Assembly (NCBI GenBank): GCA_946482615.1
Contig: CAMLSF010000084.1
Coordinates: 1-16,984, forward strand
DNA: 16,984 nucleotides
Direction: 5' to 3'
Source of the DNA: an uncultured Chromatiaceae bacterium
Lineage (GTDB): Bacteria > Pseudomonadota > Gammaproteobacteria > Enterobacterales > Alteromonadaceae
The notes beneath the pieces are model-generated. The model made no database searches. It was not told the DNA's origin and worked only from the letters and a program-made list of their open reading frames with translations. Made by a program: the position numbers and the translations under genes. Below are positions 1 to 7,400 of the stretch, piece after piece. Position 1 is the stretch's first letter. Every line of letters starts with the position of its first letter.

Positions 1-3000
1 GCAGATTGGAAATTTGCCTGGACAGTGCAACAGCAGAAAGTGTGCAGCTGGTACTGAGCCCATCCACCCAAGCCGAAGCTGCACCAGAGCATGAAGATAC
101 AGCACTGAAACTGCCCAACGTCAGTATTACCCAACTGCAGATCACGGATCTGAGGGTGCAACAAGGTCAACTGAAGCTCAGCCTGAAGAACCTGAGTACA
201 GAACTAAAATTCGGTGGTCAACATATACGACTGGGCGACACGCTACTGGATCAATTACAGCTGCATCTGCCAGAAACCTCAGCAAACCACAGTATTTCTG
301 CAACTACAAAAGCCAGTGATCAAGCCTGGTGGCAATATCAGCTGCCACAACTGAAGCGTATTGAATTGCCGCTGTGGCTCAGCATCAAAAAGCTCACTTT
401 ACAGCAGCCTGAAATCACAGGCGCTCAGCAACTTTCTGCAAAGCAGCTTAGTTTGTCACTCGAAGCGACCCCGGATCAGTTTGAGCTGACGGAGTTTCAA
501 CTTACAGAACTGCAGCTAAAGCAGCCGGATTTACAAGGCAAACCTATCAATGCAAAAGCCCAACTGAGTTTGGCCAATGCCACTCCTTTTGCATTACAGG
601 GATTTGTTCAGGCCGAAAGCCAGGGGTTAACGCTCAACAGCAACCTTTCAGGTTCGTTGGAAAAGTTGCAGATGGAGTTTGACCTGACCGGTACGCAACA
701 GGCAAAAGCCTCAATAGTGATAGCACCTCTGACGGCCGGACTTCCCCTACAACTGCAGTTAGAGGCCAGGAGTTTGCAGTGGCCACTGCAAGGTGAAGCT
801 TTATACAAAGTGCAGCAAATGCAGCTGGACGCGAAAGGTTCATTGGCTGACTTGTCGCTTAGTGTACAAAGCCAGCAACAGTTGCCTGAACTGCCCGACA
901 GCCAGTTGCAGTTGAATGCGCATTGGCAAGCCCCACTGTTGAGCTGGTCGACTCTGACTCTGAAGTCGGCTGTGGGCAATCTAAGCAGTGCCGGTGCTTT
1001 GGACTTTAGCAAAGAGCTGGCGATCGATGCCACAGTTTCACTTCAACAGATGCAACTGGATCCCTGGCTGAAAGAGTATCCCGGCCAGTTAAGTGGGGAT
1101 ATCACACTCAAAGCCAGTTATCACCACAAGCAGTGGCAGCTTGAGTTGCCCACTTTAGCTATTCAGGGACAGGTCCGGCAGCACCCTCTGTCTTTATCAG
1201 GCCAATTGCAGGCCAAAGGCAAAGATCTGGACGTAGAGCAATTAAGTAGTAAAGCCCTGGTATTGCAGCATGGCAATAATAAAATCACAGCGGAAGGACA
1301 AGTAACGCAGCAGTGGCAAGTGGCCTTGTCTGTGCAGGCGCCGGATCTGGCCAGCTCCATTCAGGGTGCCCAGGGCAGCCTGATGGCCGACGCTAAGGTA
1401 ACAGGCCCACAACAACATCCGGCACTGGATATCAGGCTGCAGGGTGAGAAGCTGCGTTATAAAAAGTTCATGCGCCTGCAAAGCCTGAACTTAGCTGCAC
1501 AAGTGAATAGCAATAATCTGGACCATCAGCTGGAACTGAATTTAGGCAAAGGCACACTTTCAGGTCAACCACTGAATTCAGCCCAGCTGCTGCTGACAGG
1601 CAATAAACACAGCAGTGATTTGGTCGTGCAATTGGATGGAGCAGAGTACAAAGCTCAGTTGCAAGCCGCCGCCACCGCAAAACCTAAACAGCAATGGCAA
1701 ATAGTGCTGCAACAGGCACAGTTACAAAGCCCTGTCGGGCATTGGGCTTTAGTCGATCCCCTGCAAATGGCATTGGATTGGCCAAAACAACAACTCAGCC
1801 TGTCGGCTCATTGCTGGTCGTCAGAACCCGGCAAACTTTGTTTAGAGAAAGCCAGCACAATCAGCAGCAGTCAGGGGAGTATCGAAGCAGGCTTGCAGCA
1901 GTTCCAACTGGCGTTATTAGAACCTTTCCTCGGTGAATCACAACAGCTTTCGGGGGAAGCGGACGTCGCAATACAGCTGAACTGGGGGAAAAAACAAGGT
2001 CTGAATGCTGCGGTAAAATTAACAGGCACAGCAGGTAAATGGCAACAAAAAGACGTGAACCCGTTGCAACTGCCATGGCAAAGCTGGGATGCCGCGCTGA
2101 CACTGACGCCCAAAAAACTGTCCGGTAACTGGCAAATACAGTTTAGTGAAGAGCGTTCGCTCAAAGGCTCAGCCTCCCTGCCCGACTTAACCCTGCAGGA
2201 TAAAAAGCTTGAAGCAGAGTTGACATTAACCCGGCTGGATTTGAGTTTTTTGCGTACTTTATTGCCAGAACAAAGTGAATTTTTTGCCACTTTAGATGGT
2301 CAGGTTCGCGCCAGTGGTACCTTAGGCAAGCCTTTATTGTCGGGGCAGATCAAGATAAACGAGATGAAACTGCAAGGCCATAATGCGCCGCTGGACATAG
2401 AACAAGGCAGAGTACAACTGGACTTTTTACAACAAAAGGCCCTGTTGACGGCGGACATTCAAAGTGGTGAAGGGAAAGCGCAATTATCCGGTTATGCCGA
2501 CTGGTTTGATTTGGCCAACTATCAGGCCCGTTTAGCCTTCAGTGGCCAGCAACTGCCACTGAACCTATCGCAGGGCGTGGTCTATATCAATCCTGAAGTG
2601 ACGGTACTGGCACAAAACCAGGTGGTGGCGGTGCAAGGCACTATCCAGATTCCCAAAGCAGATCTGGCGATAGACGACTTGCCGCAAAATGCAGTGCAAG
2701 TTTCGGATGATGAGATCCTGCTGAATAAAGAGCTGGAAGTACGGCGGGGTGCCGTCACCAGTTCAGTTAAATTAGTCACCGAAATGCGGCTGATTTTAGG
2801 TGAACAGGTGAACCTGCAGGCTTTTGGCTTAAAAAGCCGGCTCAAAGGCCAGTTGTTGTTTAGCCAGAATGGCCAGCAGCAACGCTTAAAAGGTGAAGTG
2901 AATATTCTGGACGGTACCTTTCGCTCTTACGGCCAGGATTTACTGATCCGTAAAGGCAAGCTGATATTTAATGGTCCGGCCGATCAACCCTTTTTAAACA

Positions 3001-3482
3001 TTGAAGCGATACGTAATCCTTCTTCCACTGAAGATGATGTGATTGCCGGGATCCGGGTGAATGGTCCTGCCGATCAGGCTTCAGTAGTGATATTTTCTGA
3101 ACCCTCCAAACCTCAGGCCAACGCTTTGTCTTATCTGTTGATGGGCCGGGATTTATCCGGCAGTGGTGATAGTAAAAGTAATCCGTTAACCAGTGGGCTC
3201 ATAGGTCTTGGTATCGCCAACAGTAACGGCATGGTCAGTCAGTTGGGTCAGGCCCTGGGCTTTGAGCAATTTACGCTCGACACAGTAGGCTCAGGCGATG
3301 ATTCACAGGTCACCGTCAGCGGTTACTTATCGCCCAAGCTGCAGCTGAAGTATGGTGTCGGTATCTTTAACTCCCTGGGTGAATTCACTTTAAGGTACGA
3401 ACTGATGAAAAACCTCTATCTGGAAGCTGTGCAAGGTCTGGATAGTGCTGTGGATGTACTTTATAAGTTTGAGTTTGATTAG
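1..3482 (+). CDS. tamB: TamB, inner-membrane-anchored translocation/lipid-transport protein (5' end outside window)
   Basis: A very long open frame runs in from the left edge; the codon at 3-5 is sense, so the TTG at 6 is not the real start. About 1,159 residues are visible against about 1,259 for E. coli TamB, so only the N-terminal anchor and first repeats are missing. The sequence is rich in short amphipathic beta strands with many Gln, Leu and Ser residues. Its last ~350 residues form the conserved TamB (DUF490) domain and end in an aromatic beta-strand signature (YKFEFD). TamB bridges the inner membrane and the outer-membrane protein TamA. It is an AsmA-like, groove-forming protein implicated in phospholipid transport and autotransporter/outer-membrane protein assembly. 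The partner gene tamA is usually immediately upstream, which is beyond this window. There is no frameshift in the visible part. The stop is TAG. Confidence 0.93.
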   Translation, partial: RLEICLDSATAESVQLVLSPSTQAEAAPEHEDTALKLPNVSITQLQITDLRVQQGQLKLSLKNLSTELKFGGQHIRLGDTLLDQLQLHLPETSANHSISATTKASDQAWWQYQLPQLKRIELPLWLSIKKLTLQQPEITGAQQLSAKQLSLSLEATPDQFELTEFQLTELQLKQPDLQGKPINAKAQLSLANATPFALQGFVQAESQGLTLNSNLSGSLEKLQMEFDLTGTQQAKASIVIAPLTAGLPLQLQLEARSLQWPLQGEALYKVQQMQLDAKGSLADLSLSVQSQQQLPELPDSQLQLNAHWQAPLLSWSTLTLKSAVGNLSSAGALDFSKELAIDATVSLQQMQLDPWLKEYPGQLSGDITLKASYHHKQWQLELPTLAIQGQVRQHPLSLSGQLQAKGKDLDVEQLSSKALVLQHGNNKITAEGQVTQQWQVALSVQAPDLASSIQGAQGSLMADAKVTGPQQHPALDIRLQGEKLRYKKFMRLQSLNLAAQVNSNNLDHQLELNLGKGTLSGQPLNSAQLLLTGNKHSSDLVVQLDGAEYKAQLQAAATAKPKQQWQIVLQQAQLQSPVGHWALVDPLQMALDWPKQQLSLSAHCWSSEPGKLCLEKASTISSSQGSIEAGLQQFQLALLEPFLGESQQLSGEADVAIQLNWGKKQGLNAAVKLTGTAGKWQQKDVNPLQLPWQSWDAALTLTPKKLSGNWQIQFSEERSLKGSASLPDLTLQDKKLEAELTLTRLDLSFLRTLLPEQSEFFATLDGQVRASGTLGKPLLSGQIKINEMKLQGHNAPLDIEQGRVQLDFLQQKALLTADIQSGEGKAQLSGYADWFDLANYQARLAFSGQQLPLNLSQGVVYINPEVTVLAQNQVVAVQGTIQIPKADLAIDDLPQNAVQVSDDEILLNKELEVRRGAVTSSVKLVTEMRLILGEQVNLQAFGLKSRLKGQLLFSQNGQQQRLKGEVNILDGTFRSYGQDLLIRKGKLIFNGPADQPFLNIEAIRNPSSTEDDVIAGIRVNGPADQASVVIFSEPSKPQANALSYLLMGRDLSGSGDSKSNPLTSGLIGLGIANSNGMVSQLGQALGFEQFTLDTVGSGDDSQVTVSGYLSPKLQLKYGVGIFNSLGEFTLRYELMKNLYLEAVQGLDSAVDVLYKFEFD

Positions 3483-3510
3483 ATCAGCTGTGGTGCAGAT
3501 TTAGTGTAAC

Positions 3511-3540
3511 CAAAAAAATGCCCGGCTGATAAGGCCGGGC
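3511..3540 (-). terminator. Rho-independent terminator, U-tract on the minus strand
   Basis: A 7-bp GC-only stem pairs GCCCGGC (3520-3526) with GCCGGGC (3534-3540) around a 7-nt loop. The seven A residues at 3512-3518 become a U-tract only when read on the minus strand, so it should end leftward transcripts coming from cmoM or from the structured region 3541-3700. On the plus strand the stem is followed by CAGAACG, so tamB termination here would be weak or depend on the stem alone. Confidence 0.8.
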
Positions 3541-3698
3541 CAGAACGTGGTCTTTGGATGGGCAAAGACTTCGGAGTTCGACAACAACAGCAGAACAGTT
3601 GTTGTCATAGGGTCACAACAGGTAACAGAGCGTTTATCCGCCTACGAAATCAAGTTGCCTTCCTGGCAGGGTGCAGACTTCCCACTTGATTGCATATT
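3512..3698 (-). ncRNA. Candidate structured small RNA (or structured cmoM 3' UTR)
   Basis: Between the Fur-like box and the minus-strand terminator, several perfect stems lie in series. AATCAAGT (3648-3655) pairs with ACTTGATT (3684-3691) and encloses TGCC/GGCA (3656-3659/3665-3668). GACAACAAC (3580-3588) pairs with GTTGTTGTC (3598-3606). GTCTTTG (3550-3556) pairs with CAAAGAC (3563-3569), flanked by GAAC/GTTC (3543-3546/3576-3579). The terminator hairpin (3520-3540) follows. Read leftward this gives a compact RNA of roughly 190-215 nt ending in a U-tract. I see no open frame with a convincing ribosome site in it. It does not resemble the E. coli RyhB core, Spot 42 or 6S RNA as I know them. 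The transcript start is a guess: about 3698 if TATCAT (3705-3710) is the -10, or about 3725 if the promoter at 3732-3759 is used. It may instead be a processed tail of the cmoM operon mRNA. Confidence 0.45.
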
Positions 3699-3700
3699 TT

Positions 3701-3719
3701 GCAAATGATAACCGTTCTC
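3701..3719. promoter_or_regulatory. Fur-box-like operator
   Basis: The 19-mer GCAAATGATAACCGTTCTC matches the Fur consensus GATAATGATAATCATTATC at 14 of 19 positions, which is within the range of working sites in E. coli. It overlaps or immediately follows the possible minus-strand promoters and lies just upstream of the predicted structured RNA, so iron-dependent repression of that RNA is the simplest reading. There is no plus-strand gene directly downstream; cmoM is convergent from that side. Sequence match only. Confidence 0.5.
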
Positions 3720-3731
3720 ATTACTAAATTA

Positions 3732-3759
3732 ATCATAACAGCTTTCTTCCACACTGCAA
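3732..3759 (-). promoter_or_regulatory. Possible sigma-70 promoter for the structured RNA
   Basis: On the minus strand, TTGCAG (3754-3759) is followed after 16 nt by TATGAT (3732-3737). The -10 matches 5 of 6 consensus bases but the -35 only 3 of 6. A start near 3725 would place the Fur-like box at about +6 to +24, where a bound repressor could block transcription. An alternative -10, TATCAT (3705-3710), lies inside the box itself with a weak -35. Confidence 0.35.
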
Positions 3760-3789
3760 CTGTTTTTTCACATTTAATTCGGGTCAGAG

Positions 3790-4563
3790 TTAAACAGCAC
3801 GAAGTAGCAGGTGCTGATAGCGGCCTATCGAGGCATAAGGCTCTTGTCTGTTGTATTGCAGTTCTACCTGCAACAGCTTGTCAAATTCAGTTTCCTGCTC
3901 GGAGCGGTCGCGCAGATAATCATGAAAGCAACGCACACCTGTTTTGCCTTCAATGACAAAACCAGCTTCTTTGCACCAGCGATACACATCTTCTGGCTGC
4001 AGCGGATTTTGTGGGCTTAAACTGACTTTTTTCTTAAAGGCCAAATCGCGCAGCACATAGTTAAAATTGCCATAAATAATATTGCTCAGACGTTTGGCAT
4101 CTTTGTTGTAAAACATCAGCGATACCAGTCCACCGCTTTGCACTAAAGCACGCAGTTGTTTGATGGCTTCAGCGGGTTCGTGCAACCACTCGAGCACTGC
4201 ATGGCACAGCACCACAGGAAAAGTGGGCCAGTGTTGCTCTGATAACTGCTGTAACGCCAGGGCATGACACTGGATTTGTGTATCAACACCACGCGCTTTT
4301 GCATCTTCAAGCGCCATATCCAGCATATCCTGCGACAAGTCGGTTAAGGTGACCTGATGGCCCTGCTCTGCCAACGCCAGCGCCAATTGGCCCTGCCCTG
4401 CGCCCACATCCAGAATACGGCTTGGCTGCTTTAAATCAGCGCATTCAGCAAAATCACGTAACAGCACCGCCTGACGTAAACGGCCTTTGGTGGTCTGATA
4501 AATATTCTTCTGAAATTTGCCCGCTATGCCATCAAAATTGCGGTCCTGCTGTTTTTTACTCAC
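3790..4563 (-). CDS. cmoM: tRNA 5-carboxymethoxyuridine methyltransferase CmoM
   Basis: CmoM (formerly SmtA) uses S-adenosylmethionine to methylate the carboxyl group of cmo5U at the tRNA wobble position, giving mcmo5U. The 257-residue protein closely follows E. coli CmoM (261). The N-terminal DRNFDGIAGKF is followed by the SAM-binding motif I LDVGAGQG at 51-58, HAVLEWL at 121-127, SLMFYN near 148-153, and the family block KTGVRCFHDYLRD at 207-219. The start is GTG; it is chosen because only a few residues precede the conserved DRNF block and no ATG fits better. Ribosome-site complementarity is weak. It is the last gene of the leftward operon, 24 bp after the Nif3-family gene. No terminator directly follows the stop; the next one is at 3511-3540. 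Confidence 0.93.
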   Translation of the reverse strand: MSKKQQDRNFDGIAGKFQKNIYQTTKGRLRQAVLLRDFAECADLKQPSRILDVGAGQGQLALALAEQGHQVTLTDLSQDMLDMALEDAKARGVDTQIQCHALALQQLSEQHWPTFPVVLCHAVLEWLHEPAEAIKQLRALVQSGGLVSLMFYNKDAKRLSNIIYGNFNYVLRDLAFKKKVSLSPQNPLQPEDVYRWCKEAGFVIEGKTGVRCFHDYLRDRSEQETEFDKLLQVELQYNRQEPYASIGRYQHLLLRAV

Positions 4564-4587
4564 TGCTTTCTACTCATCTGGTAAATC

Positions 4588-5352
4588 CTAAGCCGGATTG
4601 TCGATATCAATAAATTCACAGACCACACCTGTTTGCTGCTGCACAAACTCCGCCAAAGCTTTAATACCATAACGTTCTGTGGCGTGATGGCCGGCGGCAA
4701 TAAAGTCGATGCCAAGCTCACGTGAGCTATGGATAGTTTGCTCCGACACTTCGCCACTGATAAAAAGCTCCGCACCAGCCGCATAAGCCTGATCGATATA
4801 AGACTGACCACCGCCCGTGCACCAGGCCAGTTCAGTCACTGCTTTATCCAGCACAGCATGCAACAGAGGTAAGCGGTTGAGTTCGGTATGCAGACGATCC
4901 GCAATCTGCTGACTGGTCATAGCTTTTGCTAAAGTGCCACGCATCAGCACGCCGGATGGGCTGACACCGGGCACGGCCTGCCAGCTGGTTAAGCCCAGCT
5001 TTAACGCCAGCTGAGCGTTATTACCAAGCCGCGGATGCACATCCAGCGGCAAATGGTAGGCAATCAGGCTGATGTCGTGTTTCAGCAAAGTTTGTAAGCG
5101 GCGTTTTTTTATACCTGTGATGGCATAGTCTTCGTTTTTCCAGAAATAACCATGATGCACCATAATGGCATCCGCACCAGCGGCGACAGCGGCATCCAGC
5201 AAAGCCTGAGAGGCGGTGACGCCTGCAACAATTTTTTTGATCTGGCTTTTGCCTTCGACCTGCAAACCATTGGGGCAATAGTCTTTGATCAAACTACTTT
5301 GTAGCTCCTGATCAAGAAGTTGAAGTAGCGCCTGACGGCTGATTTCACTCAT
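4588..5352 (-). CDS. Nif3/YbgI-family dinuclear metal-binding protein
   Basis: At 254 residues it is close to E. coli YbgI (247), to which it is strongly similar (for example DYCPNGLQVEG, GVTASQALLD, AWCTGGGQS, GEVSEQTIHS). The family makes a toroidal hexamer with a two-metal site. The expected ligands are present: H66 and H67 in VHHGYFW, D104 in LPLDVH, H222 and E226 in GHHATE. It is often labelled 'GTP cyclohydrolase 1 type 2 homologue', but its physiological reaction is unsettled, so I assign none. It starts with ATG inside the end of the upstream glycosyltransferase gene (8-bp overlap, ATAAATGAGTGA) with AGGAG 7 nt before the start, which suggests translational coupling. cmoM follows after 24 bp. 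Confidence 0.9.
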   Translation of the reverse strand: MSEISRQALLQLLDQELQSSLIKDYCPNGLQVEGKSQIKKIVAGVTASQALLDAAVAAGADAIMVHHGYFWKNEDYAITGIKKRRLQTLLKHDISLIAYHLPLDVHPRLGNNAQLALKLGLTSWQAVPGVSPSGVLMRGTLAKAMTSQQIADRLHTELNRLPLLHAVLDKAVTELAWCTGGGQSYIDQAYAAGAELFISGEVSEQTIHSSRELGIDFIAAGHHATERYGIKALAEFVQQQTGVVCEFIDIDNPA

Positions 5353-6613
5353 TTATTGTCTCCTGCGTGGCAGAGCGTTGTTTTAGTTCTGCCAGTTTAG
5401 TTTTTGCTTCAATCCACTGCGCCATAAACTGCGTGCTGCGATGCTGATGATGTCTGAGCATAGCGCCGGTGAAGTTGGTTAATCTGTGTTGCGACAGCTG
5501 TTGCTGCACATTCATCAAGTGTTGCCAGATGCGGGGTTGATGGTCACTGCTGGCAAAACGTTGTGCCAGAATATCAAAACCCTGCTGTTGTTTTTGTTGC
5601 CATAAGGTTTCGTCCTGATACAGCAGCACAGCCGCCTCTGCGAGCTCTTGCGCCGTTTCTCCGATAAGACCAGACCATGTGCCCTGATGCATCATGCCCT
5701 CAGCCCCCACAGCTGTGGTGACATTGGGTGTGCCCTGCGCCATGGCATCAATAAATTTGCCTTTTAAACCGGCGCCAAAAGGCAAAGGAGCCAATAAAAC
5801 CCTGGCATTTTTAATAACGTCAGCCGCATCTTCGGCCCAGCCTTTGACCAGAAACCCCTCTTTCGGTTGATGTAATTGTGTCGCCTTAGGGGGTGGATAA
5901 GCACCATAAATATGCAGCTCAGCTTGAGGCAGCTGTTTGCGGATCAAAGGCCAAATTTGCTGCTTCAACCACAATACCGCCTGCCAGTTGGGTTCATGAC
6001 GGAAATTACCAATAGAAACAAAATGCTGACGCTGATCGAACTCTGGTAAACCTTCAGCAGCCTGGGCCTCCAGCCAAAACGGGCTGTAACACAACAGCTC
6101 AGCCGGGACTTTAAAATGCTCAGTCAACAACTGCATTTCCGCTTCTGAAATAATCAGCGTCAGATCAGAGCGGTAAATGGCGGCAATTTCACGCTGTGCC
6201 TGTTCGGAGTGCAAGTCATGCAGTGTCACTTCCCTGCCCGCTTTATAAGCCTGCTGACGGGCTAAACGTAAAAAATGCAGATCTTCAGTATCCAATAGCC
6301 GTAACGCATTAGGGCATTGTTGTTCAACACGCCAGCCAAACTGCTCTTCGAGCATAAAACGGTCAAACATCACTATATCGGGTTGCCACTGTCTGAGCTG
6401 CTCATCGAAACTGCTGTCGTTGAGCTGAATCTGCTGTTCACTGATATTCCATTGGTTTAAATCAAAACGATGTGGGCTTTTCTCTGCCGGACTGGCAAAA
6501 ATAACAGTCCAGCCCTGAGCGCGAAACATCGAGAGTAAAGACAAGATCCGGCTGCCAGCAGCAGAAGACTTAGGTTCAGGCCAGACGTAACCGACAACAA
6601 CAAGCACACTCAT
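5345..6613 (-). CDS. GT-B fold glycosyltransferase, substrate unknown
   Basis: This 422-residue cytoplasmic protein has the outline of a GT4-like retaining glycosyltransferase. It has an N-terminal Rossmann domain opening with VLVVVGYVWPEP and an SSAAGSR loop (16-22). A C-terminal nucleotide-sugar domain follows, with GNFRHEPNW at 202-210, HIYGAYPP near 234-241, VKGW at 256-259, PLPFGAGLKGK at 277-287 and VGAEGM at 302-307. I see no signal peptide or membrane segment. The last ~50 residues are Gln/His/Lys-rich and probably helical. It is the first gene of the operon with the Nif3 protein and cmoM, divergent from trhA. No other cell-surface polysaccharide gene is nearby, so neither the acceptor nor the pathway can be inferred. 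The ATG start gives a good N-terminal strand, but the preceding ribosome site is weak. Confidence 0.8.
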   Translation of the reverse strand: MSVLVVVGYVWPEPKSSAAGSRILSLLSMFRAQGWTVIFASPAEKSPHRFDLNQWNISEQQIQLNDSSFDEQLRQWQPDIVMFDRFMLEEQFGWRVEQQCPNALRLLDTEDLHFLRLARQQAYKAGREVTLHDLHSEQAQREIAAIYRSDLTLIISEAEMQLLTEHFKVPAELLCYSPFWLEAQAAEGLPEFDQRQHFVSIGNFRHEPNWQAVLWLKQQIWPLIRKQLPQAELHIYGAYPPPKATQLHQPKEGFLVKGWAEDAADVIKNARVLLAPLPFGAGLKGKFIDAMAQGTPNVTTAVGAEGMMHQGTWSGLIGETAQELAEAAVLLYQDETLWQQKQQQGFDILAQRFASSDHQPRIWQHLMNVQQQLSQHRLTNFTGAMLRHHQHRSTQFMAQWIEAKTKLAELKQRSATQETINE

Positions 6614-6749
6614 AAGAACTCAGGTTCACCACAAGATCACAAAGGTCGCTAGTTTACCTTTATCCGTCGAAAATAACGAATTGCACTGGTTGCTTTGATC
6701 CGGCCAGTGTTACCATAGTGCATTGAGGTCAGTCCAGATAAAGCGGAAT
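6614..6749. promoter_or_regulatory. Divergent intergenic region between the glycosyltransferase operon and trhA
   Basis: These 136 bp must hold the promoters for both directions. On the plus strand a possible extended -10, TG-T-TACCAT (6708-6716), has a poor -35 TTGCTT (6690-6695) with a short 15-nt spacer; it would start transcription near 6723. I could not identify a convincing leftward promoter or operator. Confidence 0.3.
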
Positions 6750-7400
6750 ATGAAAGCAGCTACCAGTTACAGTACATCAGAAGAGTTAAGCCATGCCATC
6801 AGCCATGGCCTGGGAGTGCTGGCCAGTCTGCTGGGGTTATATCTGATGCTTGAGCTCTCATCTGCTGCAGATTTTTGGCGCCAACTAAGTAGTTGGGTTT
6901 TTGGTCTGAGTTTAATTTTGTTATACGGCAGTTCCACTTTGTATCACTCAGTTCAAAACATTCAACACAAGTTATGGCTTCGGAAACTGGATCACTCCGC
7001 TATTTTTATCCTGATAGCCGGTACCTACACCCCTTTTACTCTGGTCAGTTTAAGAGACAATTGGGGTTGGTGGTTGTTTGCTCTGGTCTGGAGTATTGCT
7101 TTTGCTGGCGTGCTGTTAAAACTCTTTACCGGCGCTAAGTATCAGAAATTATCGATAGCTCTTTATCTCATCATGGGCTGGATAGTGGTTGTCGCTATTG
7201 ACCCTATGTTGACTCAGGTCCCTGCTGCAGGTTTGTGGTGGTTACTGGCCGGCGGCTTATTTTATTCAGGTGGAGTGCTGTTTTATGTGCAAAAAACCTT
7301 GTTTATGCACCACCTGATCTGGCATCTGTTTGTGCTTGCCGGCAGCACTTGTCATTTTCTGGCTGTGTATTGGTATGTTTTACCCCAGAACCTGATTTAA
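6750..7400 (+). CDS. trhA: TrhA/hemolysin III family membrane protein
   Basis: A 216-residue integral membrane protein with seven hydrophobic segments, typical for the bacterial PAQR/hemolysin III family (YqfA/TrhA). Signature residues counted from the chosen start are EELSHAISHG at 11-20, SSTLYHS at 61-67, LDHSAIF at 80-86, GTYTPF at 91-96, and HHLIWH at 187-192 with H202 in the last helix. H66, D81/H82, H188 and H192 match positions that bind metal in PAQR proteins. The family is linked to membrane-lipid and energy homeostasis; the hemolysin name is historical. I chose the ATG at 6750 (preceded by AGCGGA) over an in-frame TTG at 6723, because the extra nine residues are not typical and TTG is a weak start. 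Its TAA overlaps the stop of the convergent sensor kinase gene. Confidence 0.88.
   Translation: MKAATSYSTSEELSHAISHGLGVLASLLGLYLMLELSSAADFWRQLSSWVFGLSLILLYGSSTLYHSVQNIQHKLWLRKLDHSAIFILIAGTYTPFTLVSLRDNWGWWLFALVWSIAFAGVLLKLFTGAKYQKLSIALYLIMGWIVVVAIDPMLTQVPAAGLWWLLAGGLFYSGGVLFYVQKTLFMHHLIWHLFVLAGSTCHFLAVYWYVLPQNLI

Noticed and set aside
1..3482. Minus-strand and alternative-frame open frames inside tamB
   Set aside because: They are out-of-phase shadows of a long, continuous, family-consistent reading frame.
3512..3698. RyhB orthologue
   Set aside because: The position relative to a Fur-like box is suggestive, but I cannot find the conserved RyhB core (ACATTGCTCACATTGCTTC-like) on either strand.
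3690..4020. Plus-strand frames opposite the end of cmoM
   Set aside because: They lie antisense to a well-conserved gene and their composition has no protein-like features.
6614..6660. CRP site (TGTGATC on the minus strand near 6630)
   Set aside because: Only one half-site matches; the other half (GGTGA) does not fit TCACA.
6723..6749. TTG at 6723 as the start of trhA
   Set aside because: The ATG at 6750 has a purine-rich site just upstream and gives the normal family length; the added residues are not typical.
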